DNA of 64,000 nt from contig OX336349.1 in assembly GCA_946902875.1 (NCBI GenBank), positions 8,145,891 to 8,209,890 of the forward strand, written 5' to 3'. The notes under the pieces are model-generated. The model worked only from the letters and a program-made list of their open reading frames with translations, was not told the DNA's origin and made no database searches. This document shows, piece after piece, positions 42,301 through 57,300 of the stretch. Each line of letters starts with the position of its first letter. Positions within the stretch are counted from its first letter, which is position 1. The position numbers and the translations under genes were made by a program. The stretch is from Nematopogon swammerdamellus. Lineage: Eukaryota > Arthropoda > Insecta > Lepidoptera > Adelidae.

Positions 42301-45300
42301 AGTCGCATTGTACGGGGTCAATGACGGTACTATGTTCAAAACGCAGAACAGCTGTTTGTTGTGTTTTTGAACGTGTGAGAGGATATGTGTGTGTGTGTAT
42401 GTATGGGTACTCTTCACTTACACTAGTCTAGTAGTTAGGAACTTACATACTAGGTACTTTCCCACATTATTACAAAAATTGCTGAAAATGGCCACGTTGC
42501 TCTCGGATGCAAAGAGTAGCCCTCCTCACAATGCTCTGATTCACACGAACTAGAGTATCACTGTTACCTCTTATTACGCCGAATGCGTTTACAATCCGGG
42601 CACGCAACTGTTCTTCATTCTCCACGGTTTGGCCATCCTGGCCATAAACTAGGTCGTGTGGTGACGCCATCGTCGCAACCTACTGTTCCGTGTTGTCAGC
42701 CCATTACACCTTTTTACAACTAGGTGCCATAGCATTCTACATGCCCCTTTCTTCATGTCGACTACACTGAACTGAACGGAAAACACGAAGTATTTTTTGT
42801 AGGCGTTTCGACCGATCTTCATTCAATCGTGTGGTATCAGACGGACGGTCACCCATCCAAAGTACCACCGCGCCCGGTTTGGTTAACTTCCATGATCGAA
42901 CGCCGATAAATAGCACCAACTAGTTGCCGAGACTTGAATGTTTATTTGTGCTCTTCTCTGCCCGTCCTTTTAAGCATTCTCACAGTGTGGCCGTAGACAT
43001 TGGTTGTGACGAGAGTGTGTGGTGGTTGTGTGTGCAGCAGGTACGAGGTGGGCGGGAGCGCGGCGGCGGGCGGGGGCGGCTGCAGGTCGCGCGCCGCCAG
43101 CTACAACCGCAGCTCGTCGCGCACGCCGCGCTACCCCCTCTCCGACCACTACGACGTCGACTACGCGCCCGACAGACGCTACAGGTACGCTGTCGTACGT
43201 ACGCTCCCGACTCGACCGCCCTGTTGGATACCTTGTCACCTTTCTCCTGCCTGTACGTGATCTCTTTTCAAATTAATGCTAATTAAAGATGTTTTTTGTC
43301 AGGGTATACGATGAGTTTGGGTCGAGCTCCCCGGCAGACTTGGAAGGAGTGGCAAGCGTAGGCGTATACGAGGAGGCTCGCTCCCTGCAGTCAGTCGTGG
43401 TGGCGTCTCCGCGCCGCCGCGCCACCCGCCATCACCGGAGGCGCTCACGAGACTCCACTCCCGACGACCTCAATAAAGTAATACATTTTGAGCATACATT
43501 GACAAATTATGTGTTAATCGCTTTTTATCTTGCTTGAGATTTGCGCACACAAATAATCTGTTTAACGAGGCCTCGTCATGTTTTAGGAGCGTCGTCGGAG
43601 CGGCGGAGGCGGCGGTCGATCATCGGGCGAGGCTCGGCATCGGTCTCGATCGGGTTCTCGGAGACGCCGCACCAGCGAGGCGGAGCGGCGGCGACACCGG
43701 CGGCGGCGCGAGGAGTCCGGCGCGGAGTCGCGCGCCGGCACCCCACTGCGCGACGAGTTGCCCGAGGGTCCGGCGCCCGCCGACCCGCGCCGTCCGCCCG
43801 CACCCCGCGACCGCTCCCACCTCCCCATGAGCCTCTCGCTGCCCAAGTTCGCGGAGCCTTACCTGCTGAGGGCGGCGCCGGCGGCGACGACGCCGGCCGC
43901 GCCGGCCACCGCGCCCGCCTCGCCCCCGCGCGCTCCCAGCGCCTCCTCGTCGAGCGGCGGCTCCGCACCTCACTCACCCTCTCTGGAGGAGCGCATTCGC
44001 AGCCTCGACGAGAAGTACGAGAAATGGAGCGGCTCGCGCGCCGCCGCCGCCGAGGCCGCCGAGCGGGGTCGCTTCCGTCATCGGCTCCTCGACATCGACA
44101 TCAAGGAGGTGAAACCCTCGGACGTAGCGCGCTCGCTGCTCGCCAAGAGGTCCGTGTTCGACGAGGACTCGGAGCGACTTGAGGGCGCGGCTGCGTTCGA
44201 GAAGCGCTCCACCAGTCCTTCTTCGGGCAGTCCCAGAGCGCGCGAGCCGCGGGCGGCGCCGCGCGCGCTTCAGTACCCCTTCCCCACGCACCCGCCGCCG
44301 CCCGCGCCCACGCACCTCGACGCCCAGCCCCTCGACACAGAAGAACGAGTGCCCGCCAACGGGACGCCGGCGAGGTGCCTGCTACGCGACACTCGACAAA
44401 TGACAATAGAAGCAGTGAAAAGTGAATTTAAGAAAAGTTTCGTCGAGTGCTCCGAAGTTAGTGCGGAACGGGATTGTTCGCAGACAGTACTAGATACAAG
44501 TGAACCCTCCTCGGCTAGGCCGGATGGTCCTCGACCTAATAGGACTGACCGTTTATCGGTAGGTGAAAAACAATTTAAACACACGGAAGTAGACTGCAAA
44601 CGTGACACACCATTATCGGATCCAGGAATTCGAACGAGGACTGCCTCTTTGGACAAATCGCACCCGGATCCGGTGGACAAGAAACGTTTAGAGAAGACTG
44701 ATAGAGATAGAACAGATCACGACAGAGACCCACGAAGAGAGGCGGACAGAAGACGACTCGAAAGCTCCTCGTGTAAGGAGGATGACAGAAAACCTGACAG
44801 AGACAACGAAAAAAATGTTAACCTCAATTTAAACAGTGAATCAGACAGTCTCCACAATCAGTCTGAAGAATCCAGCTACGAAAAAATGAACTCAGATATA
44901 AGAGAACAGTTGAAAAAAGATGTGATGGAGGAAGATGAGCAGTGTTCACAAGTCGAAAGGCACATAGAACAGCAACTTCAACACGAAAAAGAGACACGAC
45001 TTTTTGAGGAAACTGAAAGAAAAATATCTACAAACTATGATTACAATTTAATCAAAGTTTCTGAATCAAAACAAGAACCCGAAAATGAAAAAAATTCTTC
45101 TGAAAAACAAGAAAGAGAAGAATTGGACAAACTTAAAGTCGATATGAAAAGGCAAGACCAAGAAAGGCAAGAAAAATCAGAAATAGAGCGCATCAATATT
45201 GAGAAGGTAGAAAAAGATACACCAGAACGCGAGAAAGCACAAAAACAACGACAAGATCGATTAAAATTTGAAGCAGACAAACTAGAAATAGAGCGTTTGA

Positions 45301-48300
45301 ATAGAGAAAAATTTGAAAAAGAGAGCGAAGAAATCGAAAGATTTGACAAGGAACAATCAGAGAAAGAACCAATTGAAAAAGAAGGAGCACAAAAGGAAGG
45401 GGCTGCAAAAGATAGAGCAGAAAATGAACAAGCAGAAAGAGAAAAAACAGAACAAGAAAAGCCAAAATTAGAAAAAGAAACTGGCGAACGAGATAAGGAG
45501 AGGTTGGAATTTGAAAAGATGAGATCTGAAAAAGATAATAAACTAAAAGACGAGTCAGAAGGTGCTAAATTGGAACGAGAAAAACTCGATAAGGAGAAAG
45601 AGGAAAGGGAAAGGCTCGAAGGAGAACGTGTTAAGTCTGAAAGAGAGTCAGAAAGATTAGAAAAAGATAGAAATGAAAGAGAAAATGAAAGGGAAAAGCA
45701 TGACGAAAAAGGCACACGTCATGACAGTAATAAAAAGGATAGGTCAGACAAAGATAAAAGAAAAGAAGACAGTACGGAGAGTGTTGATATCTTTAATCAC
45801 AGTAAATCGCGTAAAGACGAGAAACATAAACACGACCGACATCGAAAAGAACACGGTGAAAACAAACGAGAACCTAAGAAGGAAAAAGAAACTGATCCTA
45901 AATCCAGAGACATTTCTAGAAAATCTTCTCGTGATGAATCTTCACGTGAGATGCAACGCAAAGATTCGAGTGATTCCACGACATCTAGAACATCACACGA
46001 GTCAGCAAAGTACAAGGATTTTGAGAGTGCTGAATCAAAAGACAACACAAAACACCCTGTCAGACATAAACATTCTTCACATGATTATAACTATAAACCA
46101 AAATCTGAGAAGGAAACTTCACCTCGAAATGCAGAGATTCGAAAGAATGAAGAGAAGCATAATCATGAAAGGAGTAAAGAGGCAAAAACACATTCAGATC
46201 ATGTTTCCAAGGATAAACTAGAAATCCATATTGATAAACAAAGACATTACTCACTTGACTCGCAAAATGTTGAAACGAAAAGAAAAGAACGCCTAAATTC
46301 CAGTTCCAGTTTACCTTCAAACATTGGCACCAAAAGGAGAATGAGTTCACAAGATATTTTAGACTGCATGGTTGAGGAATCTAAAAAGGCTAAAATTGAA
46401 TCGAAGATCCCCGAAAGAAGAGATTCTAAAGACTTCAAAACTGCTGAAAAGGCAAAGACTCCTAAATTTAACAAAGGTCATTTTGCCAGGCTTTTGGAAA
46501 GTAAAATAAAGGATGATAAGAAGAACCAGGTGAAACCGCCAGATGACAAGATTATTGATTGGCAAGACAATGTCACCAAAGAAATTAGACTTCATAATGA
46601 TAAAAGTAAAACTGGTAAAAAGAGTCCCAAGAATATGCATGAGGAAACATCAACAACTCCACCTGCTGATACTAAAGCCGAAACTGATATGAAGCAAGAG
46701 GTCGTGTCACCCAGGGATCTTGAATTTTTGGCAACATTAGAGCTCAGATCTAGTGAAGAGGATGAGAAACAAAAAGCTCTGAGAAAAGAAATGAAGGAGA
46801 AGAAACGGATACAACAACTGCAACAAATACAAGAACTTCAAATGCAACAAGATGCCATGCAACAGGGTGATATGATGAATAAAATGAAAGATGATAAGAA
46901 ATTCAAGAATGAAGACAGAAAAAAAGAAGCAGCTAGGGAGAAACGCATGTCGACTGAACGAAAAAGTAGAGAAGATAAAACTGAAAACAAAAGAAGACAG
47001 CGAAAACCTGGTCAGAGTTCTGACACTACCGACTCTGATGAACCAAAGAAACATTCAATATTTGATATTGTGGACGACGGTCCCACATACATTTCAATGT
47101 ATGACAAAGTCAAGGCACGCTCCTGTAAGAATATGCAGAAACAGGAAGAGGAGAAACGCCAAGAAAAAATTAAAGCTAAATTTAGTCAACTGAAGCAAAG
47201 TCGTGCTAAAAGAGAAGAAAAGAAGAGATCTACGAGTTGGGATGAAGACAGTGATTCCGATCATGACCGCAAGAAATACTCCCATAAATATCCTATGGCC
47301 AGCTCGTCTGAAGATGAAAGAAATATGCGCCATATCCGACGGGAGACGTTTCATCTCAATGATTATGAAGCTATTAGCAAAATTGAAAAATTAAATTATT
47401 ACAACGATTCTGCTAATGAAGATGACCCAAGAAACAAATTGTCTCGAAAGAATTCTCGAAGCCGCATAATGTCCGATACATCTGATGATGATAGTATGAA
47501 GAGAAATCATAATGCTAATATGGGAAATCACATTGAAATTAAAAAAGAAATATTTTCTGATACGGAAATTCAGTCTTCTGATTATTTTACGAAAAAAGAT
47601 GGAGAAATCAAGAAAGAAACCTATAACCACAGCATCAAGAGAGAGATTGATGAGAAATACACGAAGCAAGCTTTGATTAACTTGTTCAATGAAAAGTTTG
47701 ATTCTTTGGACGATAAGAAACTCATTAAAAAGGATCTCTTAGGAGACAGTCATATGAAGGCAACAGTAGACATTGTGAAACTGGAAAATGATTTCAAATG
47801 TAATCAGATGAAAATATTGTGCAATGATTTTTCTTCGGAAGGAGAGTTATCAAGTAGATGTTCAGGCACAGAGATTCGTAAAAAGCACAAGAACAAGCAA
47901 AAGAAAGCAAAGTCATCTATGTCTGAAGACGATAATAAGTCTACTGACTACAGTGAACGGTCACCTTTGTTAAGTGGTGAAGTGAAACATAGGCGTAATT
48001 CTGAAAAGACTCGCAAACATAGCAACAGAAAAGAGAGAAGGAAGGAAAAACTGAGGGATAGTATAGACAGTGAAGAGTGCAGGGAGGATAAGTCCAAATC
48101 TAAGAAAGGAAAGAAATGCTTGGAAATTGGATTTGAAAACAAAATGGACAGTGGGGCCAGCAACATCAGGAGAGACGAAAAAATGGAAAACATCTTTGGC
48201 CCACTATCCGATGATTCAGATGGAGGTCCCAGATCTAGCAATAGCAATCAGCATAACAACTTTAACCTAAATGATTTGCCCAACGCCATAAATTCGAGTG

Positions 48301-51300
48301 ATAAATTTGACTTCATATCAAAAAGTGTGGACGATTTTATGTTAAAAGACAAAGAAAAAGAAGAGTCCAGACGAAGAAAAGAACGAAAGCGTAAAGAAAA
48401 ACGTTACATTTCAAGAGAAGATGAAAACAGTTTGGATGTTGATGCAGCTGGGAAAGCGATAGAAGCTAGTCTCTTTGCTGACTCTGTTCCAGAAAATGAC
48501 AATCAAAATACAAAGTCAGATCCAGTCGACAACGGTCCTATGAAATCTGAACAGGATGTTTTCCGATTTACCGATGGTGATGTCAGTTTAGAGACAGCGT
48601 TGAGCAATGAACTGAAACAAGTAGAAAAAATCCGCAGAGAGGCCAAGGAAAAGAAAAAGAAAAAGAAGAAGAGTAAAGAAGAGCGTCAAAATCGTCACCA
48701 CCATCACGAGAAGACTGATTCATCAGACAGATACGTGAATGACTCTAATTCAATATCAGATACTCTACCTGCAAAGGAGATTGAAGTATTGAGTAAACAA
48801 GAAGTGGAACATAATCCCAACATTGAAGAATGTAAACCAGCTCTACAGTCGCCAAGCTTACCGAGACTAACGGAGAGTCCACCACCTATACTTTTGATTG
48901 AAAAGCCTGAAAGTGGTTCAAAGAAACCACAGTCTCCTGATAACATAATAGAAAACATTCCTAAAGTAGATAATGAAAAGTTTGCAGACAAAATTGTAAT
49001 AGCCACTGAACCGCAAGATGGCAACAATTCAACACCATTGACAAATAAAGAACCTCAACCATCTGCGGACATAACCTCTCCCCTGCCTAGACCTAGTGAA
49101 TCCCGTAAGGTACCAGAAAAGTTTATTCCTGGATTTGGAGGTCAAATTGATGAAGATATTAGTGAGAATGCTGTAAAAAGTATCTCAGAATTTGAGAAGC
49201 CGAAGGAGCTCATTGGTGACAATAAATTACTAGAAAATACTGGTCTGACAAATAAGGTGGAAGAGAAAATAGAGGAAAAGCCTCGGGCTGTCATATCTCA
49301 AGAGGAAACTGAAGACGCTGTCGCTGCACTCTTGGGAGAGAGCTTCGGAGGGAACAGTGACTCATTCGTAAATTGCTTTGATGAAGTGGAGGACAATTCA
49401 TCTGCTCAAGCCGCCAGTTCATCTATGGAAAGTGAGAATATTCCAGAAGAGGATGCAGAAGAGATGAGACAGGCAGTTCAAAACCTCAATGCCAGTGAGC
49501 TGGAAATTAAACCAGATACACCAATGTCTGAGAACGATCTACAGATTGACACTGATACAGAGGAACAAGATGATGCTCAACAAGAACACGTGGAAAAGAT
49601 TCCGGTAGCCAATGTACCCGTCTCAGCGTCTCTACCAACCACTTCAGTGATGGAATGCAAAGTCAAAGCGATCGAAGCGACACCAAATAACTTGTTAAAT
49701 GTATCAACATCTGGAAAGATAACTTCTGAGCTGTTGAACAAGGCTCTGGGCTTTCCGCATTACAATGATGGTATCAACATAAAGGCTGATCAAATACAGA
49801 CAGATTTAACAGTTCCTCCAGCCAAACGTGAGGTATTCCACCAAATAACTTCCACTGCAACTCCGGTGATATCAACTACGTGGACACTGGCAGGAAATAA
49901 ACTTCGCGAACCCCACCTGATAAATGTCCATGCGAATCATCTTAGCAACCGAGACGATAAACCTTCGCAACTGACCGCTAACATTGTTCAGTTAAAGTCA
50001 TCGATTTCACAAAATCTCTCTTTAAATACGCAGCCGAGACCAGTGATCGGAAATCAGTCCAGAATGAACCATCCATTTGTCATAAACCAGATGATAAGAC
50101 CCGGTCACATAGCAAACTTGCAACCTCCTACTATTAAAATCCCAGAGCACCATGTCATTTATCAGAAACAAAGCGGTGTAGTAATTTCACCAAGAATGGT
50201 CAACGATGTACGTTTGCAATCGCCTAAATCTAGCCCTCAGTCAGATATGTCTTCTCCGAGAATGACAATTTTAAGTCCAACTCCCCAAAGCATGGGACTG
50301 CCATCGCCTACTGGACTTCAACAGAGATCACCGGGACACGTGACCGTGGTGCGTATGCAGCAACCTCCGCTGAGCCCCATTCAAGCAATGCACCACCCGC
50401 ACGGAGCACCCTGTCGAACGATGGTCTCACCCAACAGACCCAACTCTGTGCTGGTTCAAACACAGCCTGCCCCGATTCATATCAACAGACTGCCTGTAAC
50501 ACCAGTCCTTGCACCATTGTCTAAACCTATGCATTCTAATAATGTATTGCAGCAACCGAAAACCATGGCTGTAAACGCAAACAGTGCCATGCTTCATACG
50601 CACAAAATTATAACAGAAATCCGCAAGACTGATCCAAGAAATGTTCAGGATCTACATGATAATTCAAAATTTGTAATATCGCCGTCGAGCTTACAACAAA
50701 GCACAAATCCAACAGTGATGGCACAGAATCGACTCATAATGCAAAATGCTGGCCTTCACATGGCAAACAAGATATTATACAACAATACTGGTCACATCGC
50801 TGATAAAAGGGATTTAACAAATCATGCTTTCAAATCTGAACCGCCGAAGATTGAACTACACAATAAACCAACCTATGGGCCGTCACCTATAATTCATATT
50901 GCAACGGTAAACCAGTCAATGAACTCTATGGTCCACTCGTCGCCTAAACCCGTAATAAGTATAAGCCAAGAACAATTCAATGCCAACAGGTCACATGTCA
51001 GTAATGTTATACACTCTGTCAATTCGCAAAGACTTCTAACAACAGTGGCGATGACGAGTGTTATACAAGGTGATGCAAGCAAGCCCCAGCCATCATCAGT
51101 TTTATCTATGGCTCCAATAAGATCTCCCAGTGTCTTAACTAAATATGAAAAACCTGCTCACGTGTCAGTCACATCATCAGTTTTAAGTAATGTTGTAATG
51201 ACTCCTGTGATGGTGAAGACGAGTAGCCCACTCAATAACAGACAAATAAATTTTCTTCAGGATACAAAAAAATTGGAGCCTAGAACTGCTCCTTTATACT

Positions 51301-54300
51301 CTGCACCAGAGATTGTAACTAATAAAGAAGATCTTGTTCATTTGATGCCACCCAAAGTAGAAGAAAAAGCTATCCCAAAGCTAGTGGTTCCAACAATATT
51401 ACCAACCGACACGCCGAAAGAAAAAGTCAATACGCTTGTTAAGATTTCTTCTCCTCCAGTAGACATTACCGACAAGTGCGAAACAGATTTTGAGGAATTG
51501 TTGAAGGATACTACGAACCAGATAAAAGTGACCAAGGATTCTGATAGAAAAGTCGAGGTTAACGTAGAGGTGGGAGATTCTGTAACATCTTTCACAAACC
51601 ATCCTGATGTGAAAATTGAAGATATAAAACCGATACCAGAAAACATTGAAACCATTAAACCGGTGTCAATAGTTTTTGTGGAGAAAACTCCACCAGAAGT
51701 GAAAGTGGATACTGCTGCAAGTGAAAAGAAAGAGGACAGCGAGGGTTGGTCTGCTAAAGATGTAAACATTGAATCGGTAATTAAGAAAGTCGACGATCTG
51801 TGTAACAATCAAGAGATGTACGAAAAAAATGTTGAGTCTGCACCTGCCGAGCAAAAGATTGCAAGTGAGAACACCATTATCACAAGCAACCATGCAGAAA
51901 TAGAAAAGCCTAAACCGATGGAAGTACAAACGGATCCTTTGGCCGATGTGCCTGAACTCCAACGACCAGGCTGTAACAAAAGAGGAGGACGAAGTGCACG
52001 GGGAAAAAAGTCTGAAAAGCAACAGGACAGAATCCAGACGAGACAAATTTCCAAGCCCGCCAGGGGATCGCCAGCGTCGAGGCGAGGTCGAGGAGGTCGA
52101 GCCAAAGTAGATAGGAAAGCCAAGACTACTTCCAACTGTGGGCCAACTCTGTCTGGTGATGTTTACGATTTTCACGAGGACTCCGGTGATGAAACGCATT
52201 CATCTCCTCAAAATAAAAACGAATCTAGGCCCAGGCTCATTCTAACCATCAAAAGTCCTCTCACAGGTGCAACGGCCAATACTAGCATTACCGCAGCTAC
52301 CGCATCTGTCAGCATTGCGCCTCGAGAGCAACAGTCTTCTGACAAACCTACAGCACAGCCTGTCAAAGACGAGAAAGGCGAAGATTTTGTGTCACCGGCA
52401 CTTAACACGAGAAAATCGAGACGTCTTCAAGAAAAAGATGGTAATCGGAACACAGTAGACGAAGTGATAGATGATGTTGTTAAAAATGCATCATCACAGT
52501 CGAAAGGCACTGTTTCCAAGGACGGTAACGGTAGAAGATCTACAAGACAAGCAGTTACAAAATCCAGCGTTCAGGATAAAATCGGAGCAGATGTTAGAAA
52601 ATCACCGAGGGGAGGAAAACGAACACGCGATAGAAGTTCGTCTGAAACATCCATAGACAGCAGCGATGAAAAAAGCTCTAAGAAGGATGACATCGCACCG
52701 CCGGATCCAAAGATACCTAAGTTGACAGAAAATACAACTTCAGTATCTGAGAAGACTGAACCTGAGTCAGTCGTAACATCGACTACCGCCGTCACCATGA
52801 CTGCACCAGTTTCGACGACTAATTCGGCTCCCGCGCCCGCTCCCGCTGCCATTATGAAACCACCAAAAAAGATGATATCCGAGATCAGCGCTAAGTTGGG
52901 CTCTACATTTGAGACGGTCCCTTCGAGATCATCGATTCCCGTGGTGCCCAAGGAGCCCGAACACACGACAGCTGTTATTTCTGTGGCCGAAAAACCTCCA
53001 GATACTTCGCCCGAGGTCCCCTGCAAAACCCTCGCAGGAGTGCTACGTGTGGATACGCCTGCGGGAGTTGCGGGCGAGGAGGGGCGAGCGACGAGCATCG
53101 CGGAGACGGCGAGCGGGAGTGTGCTGGAGCGGTGCGGCGCGGAGCCGGGTTTCGAGCGTCGCGTTAGCGAGGCTGTGCCGCCTGGCCGTGGCGCTCTGTC
53201 TGGAGTAGTGGACGAGGCTGACCTGCGTGTGCAGTCCCCCGCCCTGCCGCACCGGCCGCCGCCCCTCACGCACCGCACCACTCCTATACTTATCAGGTAA
53301 GCTATTATGGTGATTTATTTAAATCTTTTTTCATCGGAATTGAGTAAATTTAACGTTTCAGATTATAATTTGTGTGTAGGTCCAAAAAAAGTACCTAATG
53401 AATGTAATAAAAATCCTGACCCCAAAATTTACAATTTTCATGTGGCTAATGATCTACCATCTTAAAGGACTATATTGAGCAATAAAAATGTAACTCACTG
53501 TCTATGTATAAGTGTTGTAAATGGTTGTGGCACTCGACAGAGCTTGCGAGAGCGAGGCGTCATCGCTAGCTGCGCTGGAGGCGTGTCGCGCGAGCCCGGC
53601 GCGCGCGGGCGCGGTCGGCGGTGCGGGCCCGGTGGGCGCAGCGGGCGCGCGCGCATACCGCGCGCCCTTTGTACCAAGTTTGCCGCGCGGCGCGCACCAC
53701 CCGCCGCCGCCGCCGCCAGTGCATCCAGCCCTCGCCGCCCGCCCACACCATCCCCTCAAGCACGTCGCCATCGTGGGCCCTCAACCGCAATCAGGTATTT
53801 ATCCTTTGTTTGACACAAAAGAGGGGTGTTATAACTTTTACGCCCATGTCTGTCAGCTTTCGATACAATTTTTTTTTATTAGTAAGCTGGTTTTTATAAC
53901 ATCTTTACTATCAGACAGGCCTGGCTCTGTAAACATGCCCACCCTCTGCAAAATTTATTAAGTGCAAGTTGCGATCGTGCCAATAAATGACAATGTTATT
54001 TACTTTCTTTGCGAACATTTGAAACTGTAATCCTCAATAAATTATCCATATTCTTCAAATTTTGAAAACAATATGGTTGATTTAACATCTATGTATAACT
54101 CGATTTGGTTCCAGCCAATTTTGTGTCACTTGTCACATACAAAAAAGTATTTTAACTGTTTTCAATGTCGCACTGATCACCTTTAAAAAAAAAACAATTC
54201 TGCCAAATTTCAACTTGATGTGATCAACCGTTTAAGAGTTAGGACCCTGTGACAGACAGACGGACGGACGAGTCACACCATTAGGTTCCGTTTTCAACTT

Positions 54301-57300
54301 TTTGGGGTATGGAGAACTAAAAATGAAGAGGGAGCTCTTTTCTCGAACATATTTACATTTATGTCTAGCCCATAAACCCTTTAGGGTCTCACTTCACCCG
54401 CATGTGATGTGATTTCGCATGGTAATCCAACTCTGCAGAAGTATCCTCTTGGCAACAACTTGGCAGAAGTATCCTAACTATAACAAAATAATAAGGCTAA
54501 GTTAGATTCAGGAGAGCTCACTATATCTGTGTCAGTCTACATAGTTCAGTACAGAAAGTGCATATCAATGAGTAATTTTGTTTTTCCAACAGCCCCGAGT
54601 CGTGTCACCCACACCAGCGTGCCCTCGGTCAGCCCTCAGGGCCCCATCACGGTGAGTGTCTTTTCTTATCTTAATGCAAAATGTGTAGTAAAATTTACTC
54701 ATTTCATTACACTTTCATGAGACATATGACATATAAATGTCGATTTCCGTGACAGCTGCTACGTATTGGTCAAAATAAACCAAACATTTTAGTTTAATCA
54801 CCCTCTAACGATTTTACGTGTAGTAGTAACTTTCAAAACCTCAGCATATAAATGCTGGATGGATAGTCACGACTAGCTTCAAAATATTGATGAACACTTT
54901 TATTAATGTACATGAAAGTACACTTGTCATAATTATTATTTGCTGTAGTTTTTGTTTTACTTCAGTCGTAAACAGAATTTTAGAAAACTCAATCATAAAG
55001 AGAAATATTTTCTCACTATTTTCTTAGAAATGTTTTGAATAATAAAGTTTTAGCAGCGACGGGTATACACTTTTACGAAGACATTTCCGTAAATGTGAAA
55101 TTACATGACCACTAAACCTAGATGAACTAAAATATTTGGTGACAAATTGAGGCCATCGATGCAGAGTAATGAAACGGTTTGAAATGACGGATGAACGTGT
55201 ACTGCGCATGCTATCACTGGACAGTCGGACTTGGTGCGCAGTCCGCCGCCGGCTCACCAGCAGACCTCGCCGGTCACCCCGGTATACTACAATGTAATAA
55301 CACATCCACTCCACTACGTACTCAACTCTCCCAACTCTCAACGTACATGGGCCATTGTTTTTTTTTTTCACTCCACCATGCTGGACGACAAAAGGCGGCA
55401 TAGCGACCTCAGCCGTATTCTCTAGTCTAGTATAGCCAGCAATCCGAGGGAAGTCTCATGTATGCCACATTCTCAGAAGTGATTTTGACTGGTCTGGTGT
55501 GGTGATGGATGTCTACATGAACAGCCATCCATAGCAGATTGCATAAAAACAATTTTTTTTTTTACATGACCTCGTTTGCTACAACGATGCCAACCCGTTA
55601 CTTGGTCCAGTCGGAACTAGATGCCACGTGAGTGGCTAGGCTTCCAGTTTATCGAATCGAATGTGCATCGGTGCAATCAAATCCACCTCGAGCGGTAAAG
55701 TGACTCGTCAGAGATGTAAGGTGTTCTGTTTGTGTGTGTGTGCAGGGCGACGGCATGTACCCACACTTCTCACACCAACACTACCAGGTGTACCAGCAGC
55801 ACTTCCGCGCCACCCAGCAGGACATGCGAGCCACGCCCTCCCCTTACACCAGGTTACTGCTTACTGCTTACCTCATTCCTATGTACCAGTAAAATCATGT
55901 ATGTTATGTACTCCAACCTATTTGAATTAAGAACATATTAAAACTATAGTTACATGTAACATATTGTCTGATTTTTACTGGGAATTGAAAAATAATGGAA
56001 ATTAATGTCTTATCCGGAACCCGCCAACTCCGTCTAGGACGATTTTACAGTAAGACGAAAAAACTATACTTACCTCGATAAATAGCCGCCCATTCAAACT
56101 ACGAGGGAGCTGGAATGAAGGTTAATTTTTCTTTGCGATTTACTCTGGATTGGACTGTGTTAGGAACATAATGTCGTTATATATAACAGATAAATGACAA
56201 ATTTAATACTTTATTCATAACAGTTTATAACTACTTTTTGTAGAGAAATGGATTTGGCGGATTCTGGAACTATACGACTCTTATAATAAATTATTGATCG
56301 CTCTGTTCACTTTTAAGCAACTGAAAAAAGTAGTTTATCAATCAATAGAGTTATAAATGTCTGGTACAAGCTTCCACATGAAATAGTCTGCTTAACCTCT
56401 ATTAGAAACCAAAAAGACAAATACAAAAAATAAAAAAAAACCTTAAAAAAATAAGTGCACTCGTTAGATACTTTTGCAAGATTTTTGTTTAGAAAGCAAA
56501 GCGCTTTTCCAATTGTTTGATATCGGCTGTATGTATCGGCGATACCGATATATTGGTATCGGTATTGTTACACCTCTAATAAAAATGTTTCCGACAATAA
56601 TAATTTTTAGAGTGCATTGTTTTTTGTCTTCACTTTTAGAAAAGTGCTTGACGGCGAAACGTTTGAAGGACACATGATGATGAGATGATGTGACAGGTCA
56701 CCGCGGGAGGCTGAAGGCTCGGAAGCGCCGACACCGCCGCTGGAGCTGCGCCGGCCACCGCCGTCGGCGCGCGTGCCCCGCCCCGCCCACTCACCCTCGC
56801 CCGCCGACCGCCTCATCAGTACGTACACCACAACACTACCGGAATAATGTCCAACACTACTAATTACTACTCGAAGTGGTTTGCTTGCAAGGGGTGGTCG
56901 CTGTTGTTTGCCGCCCCTTGTAGTTGCGAGGGGCCCATTCTCCGCACTGAGACCATAAACAGCGACCATACATTGGCGCTCGATGTAGTGCTACTCCAAC
57001 CACTCGAGTTCTCCCATAAAGGGGAGCACCCTTCTCGATCGCTTCCAGGCTTCAGGGGCAGTTCCCACATTTCCAATAAACTGGAGCCGTTCATTGGCCG
57101 TCTCCGGGCACCCCAGGAGCTTGTGGGTGGCTGTTTTATCCTTATATCCGTCGTGCAACCTCTGCAACTCGCAACTTTTCGCTTACCTAACAAGGCATTT
57201 ACCTTCTATTCGCCAATAGTATTCGCCTGGTGGATTGTCTTAAATCTGCGATCTTCCATATTTAGGTTTTCGTATTCCGTACGGAAGCCTATTACTAAGC

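Noticed and set aside
45041..45715. 224-codon minus-strand Ser/Phe/Leu-rich frame opposite spen exon 9
   Set aside because: Mirror image of the Glu/Lys-rich coding strand (GAA/AAA read backwards as TTC/TTT); not a gene.
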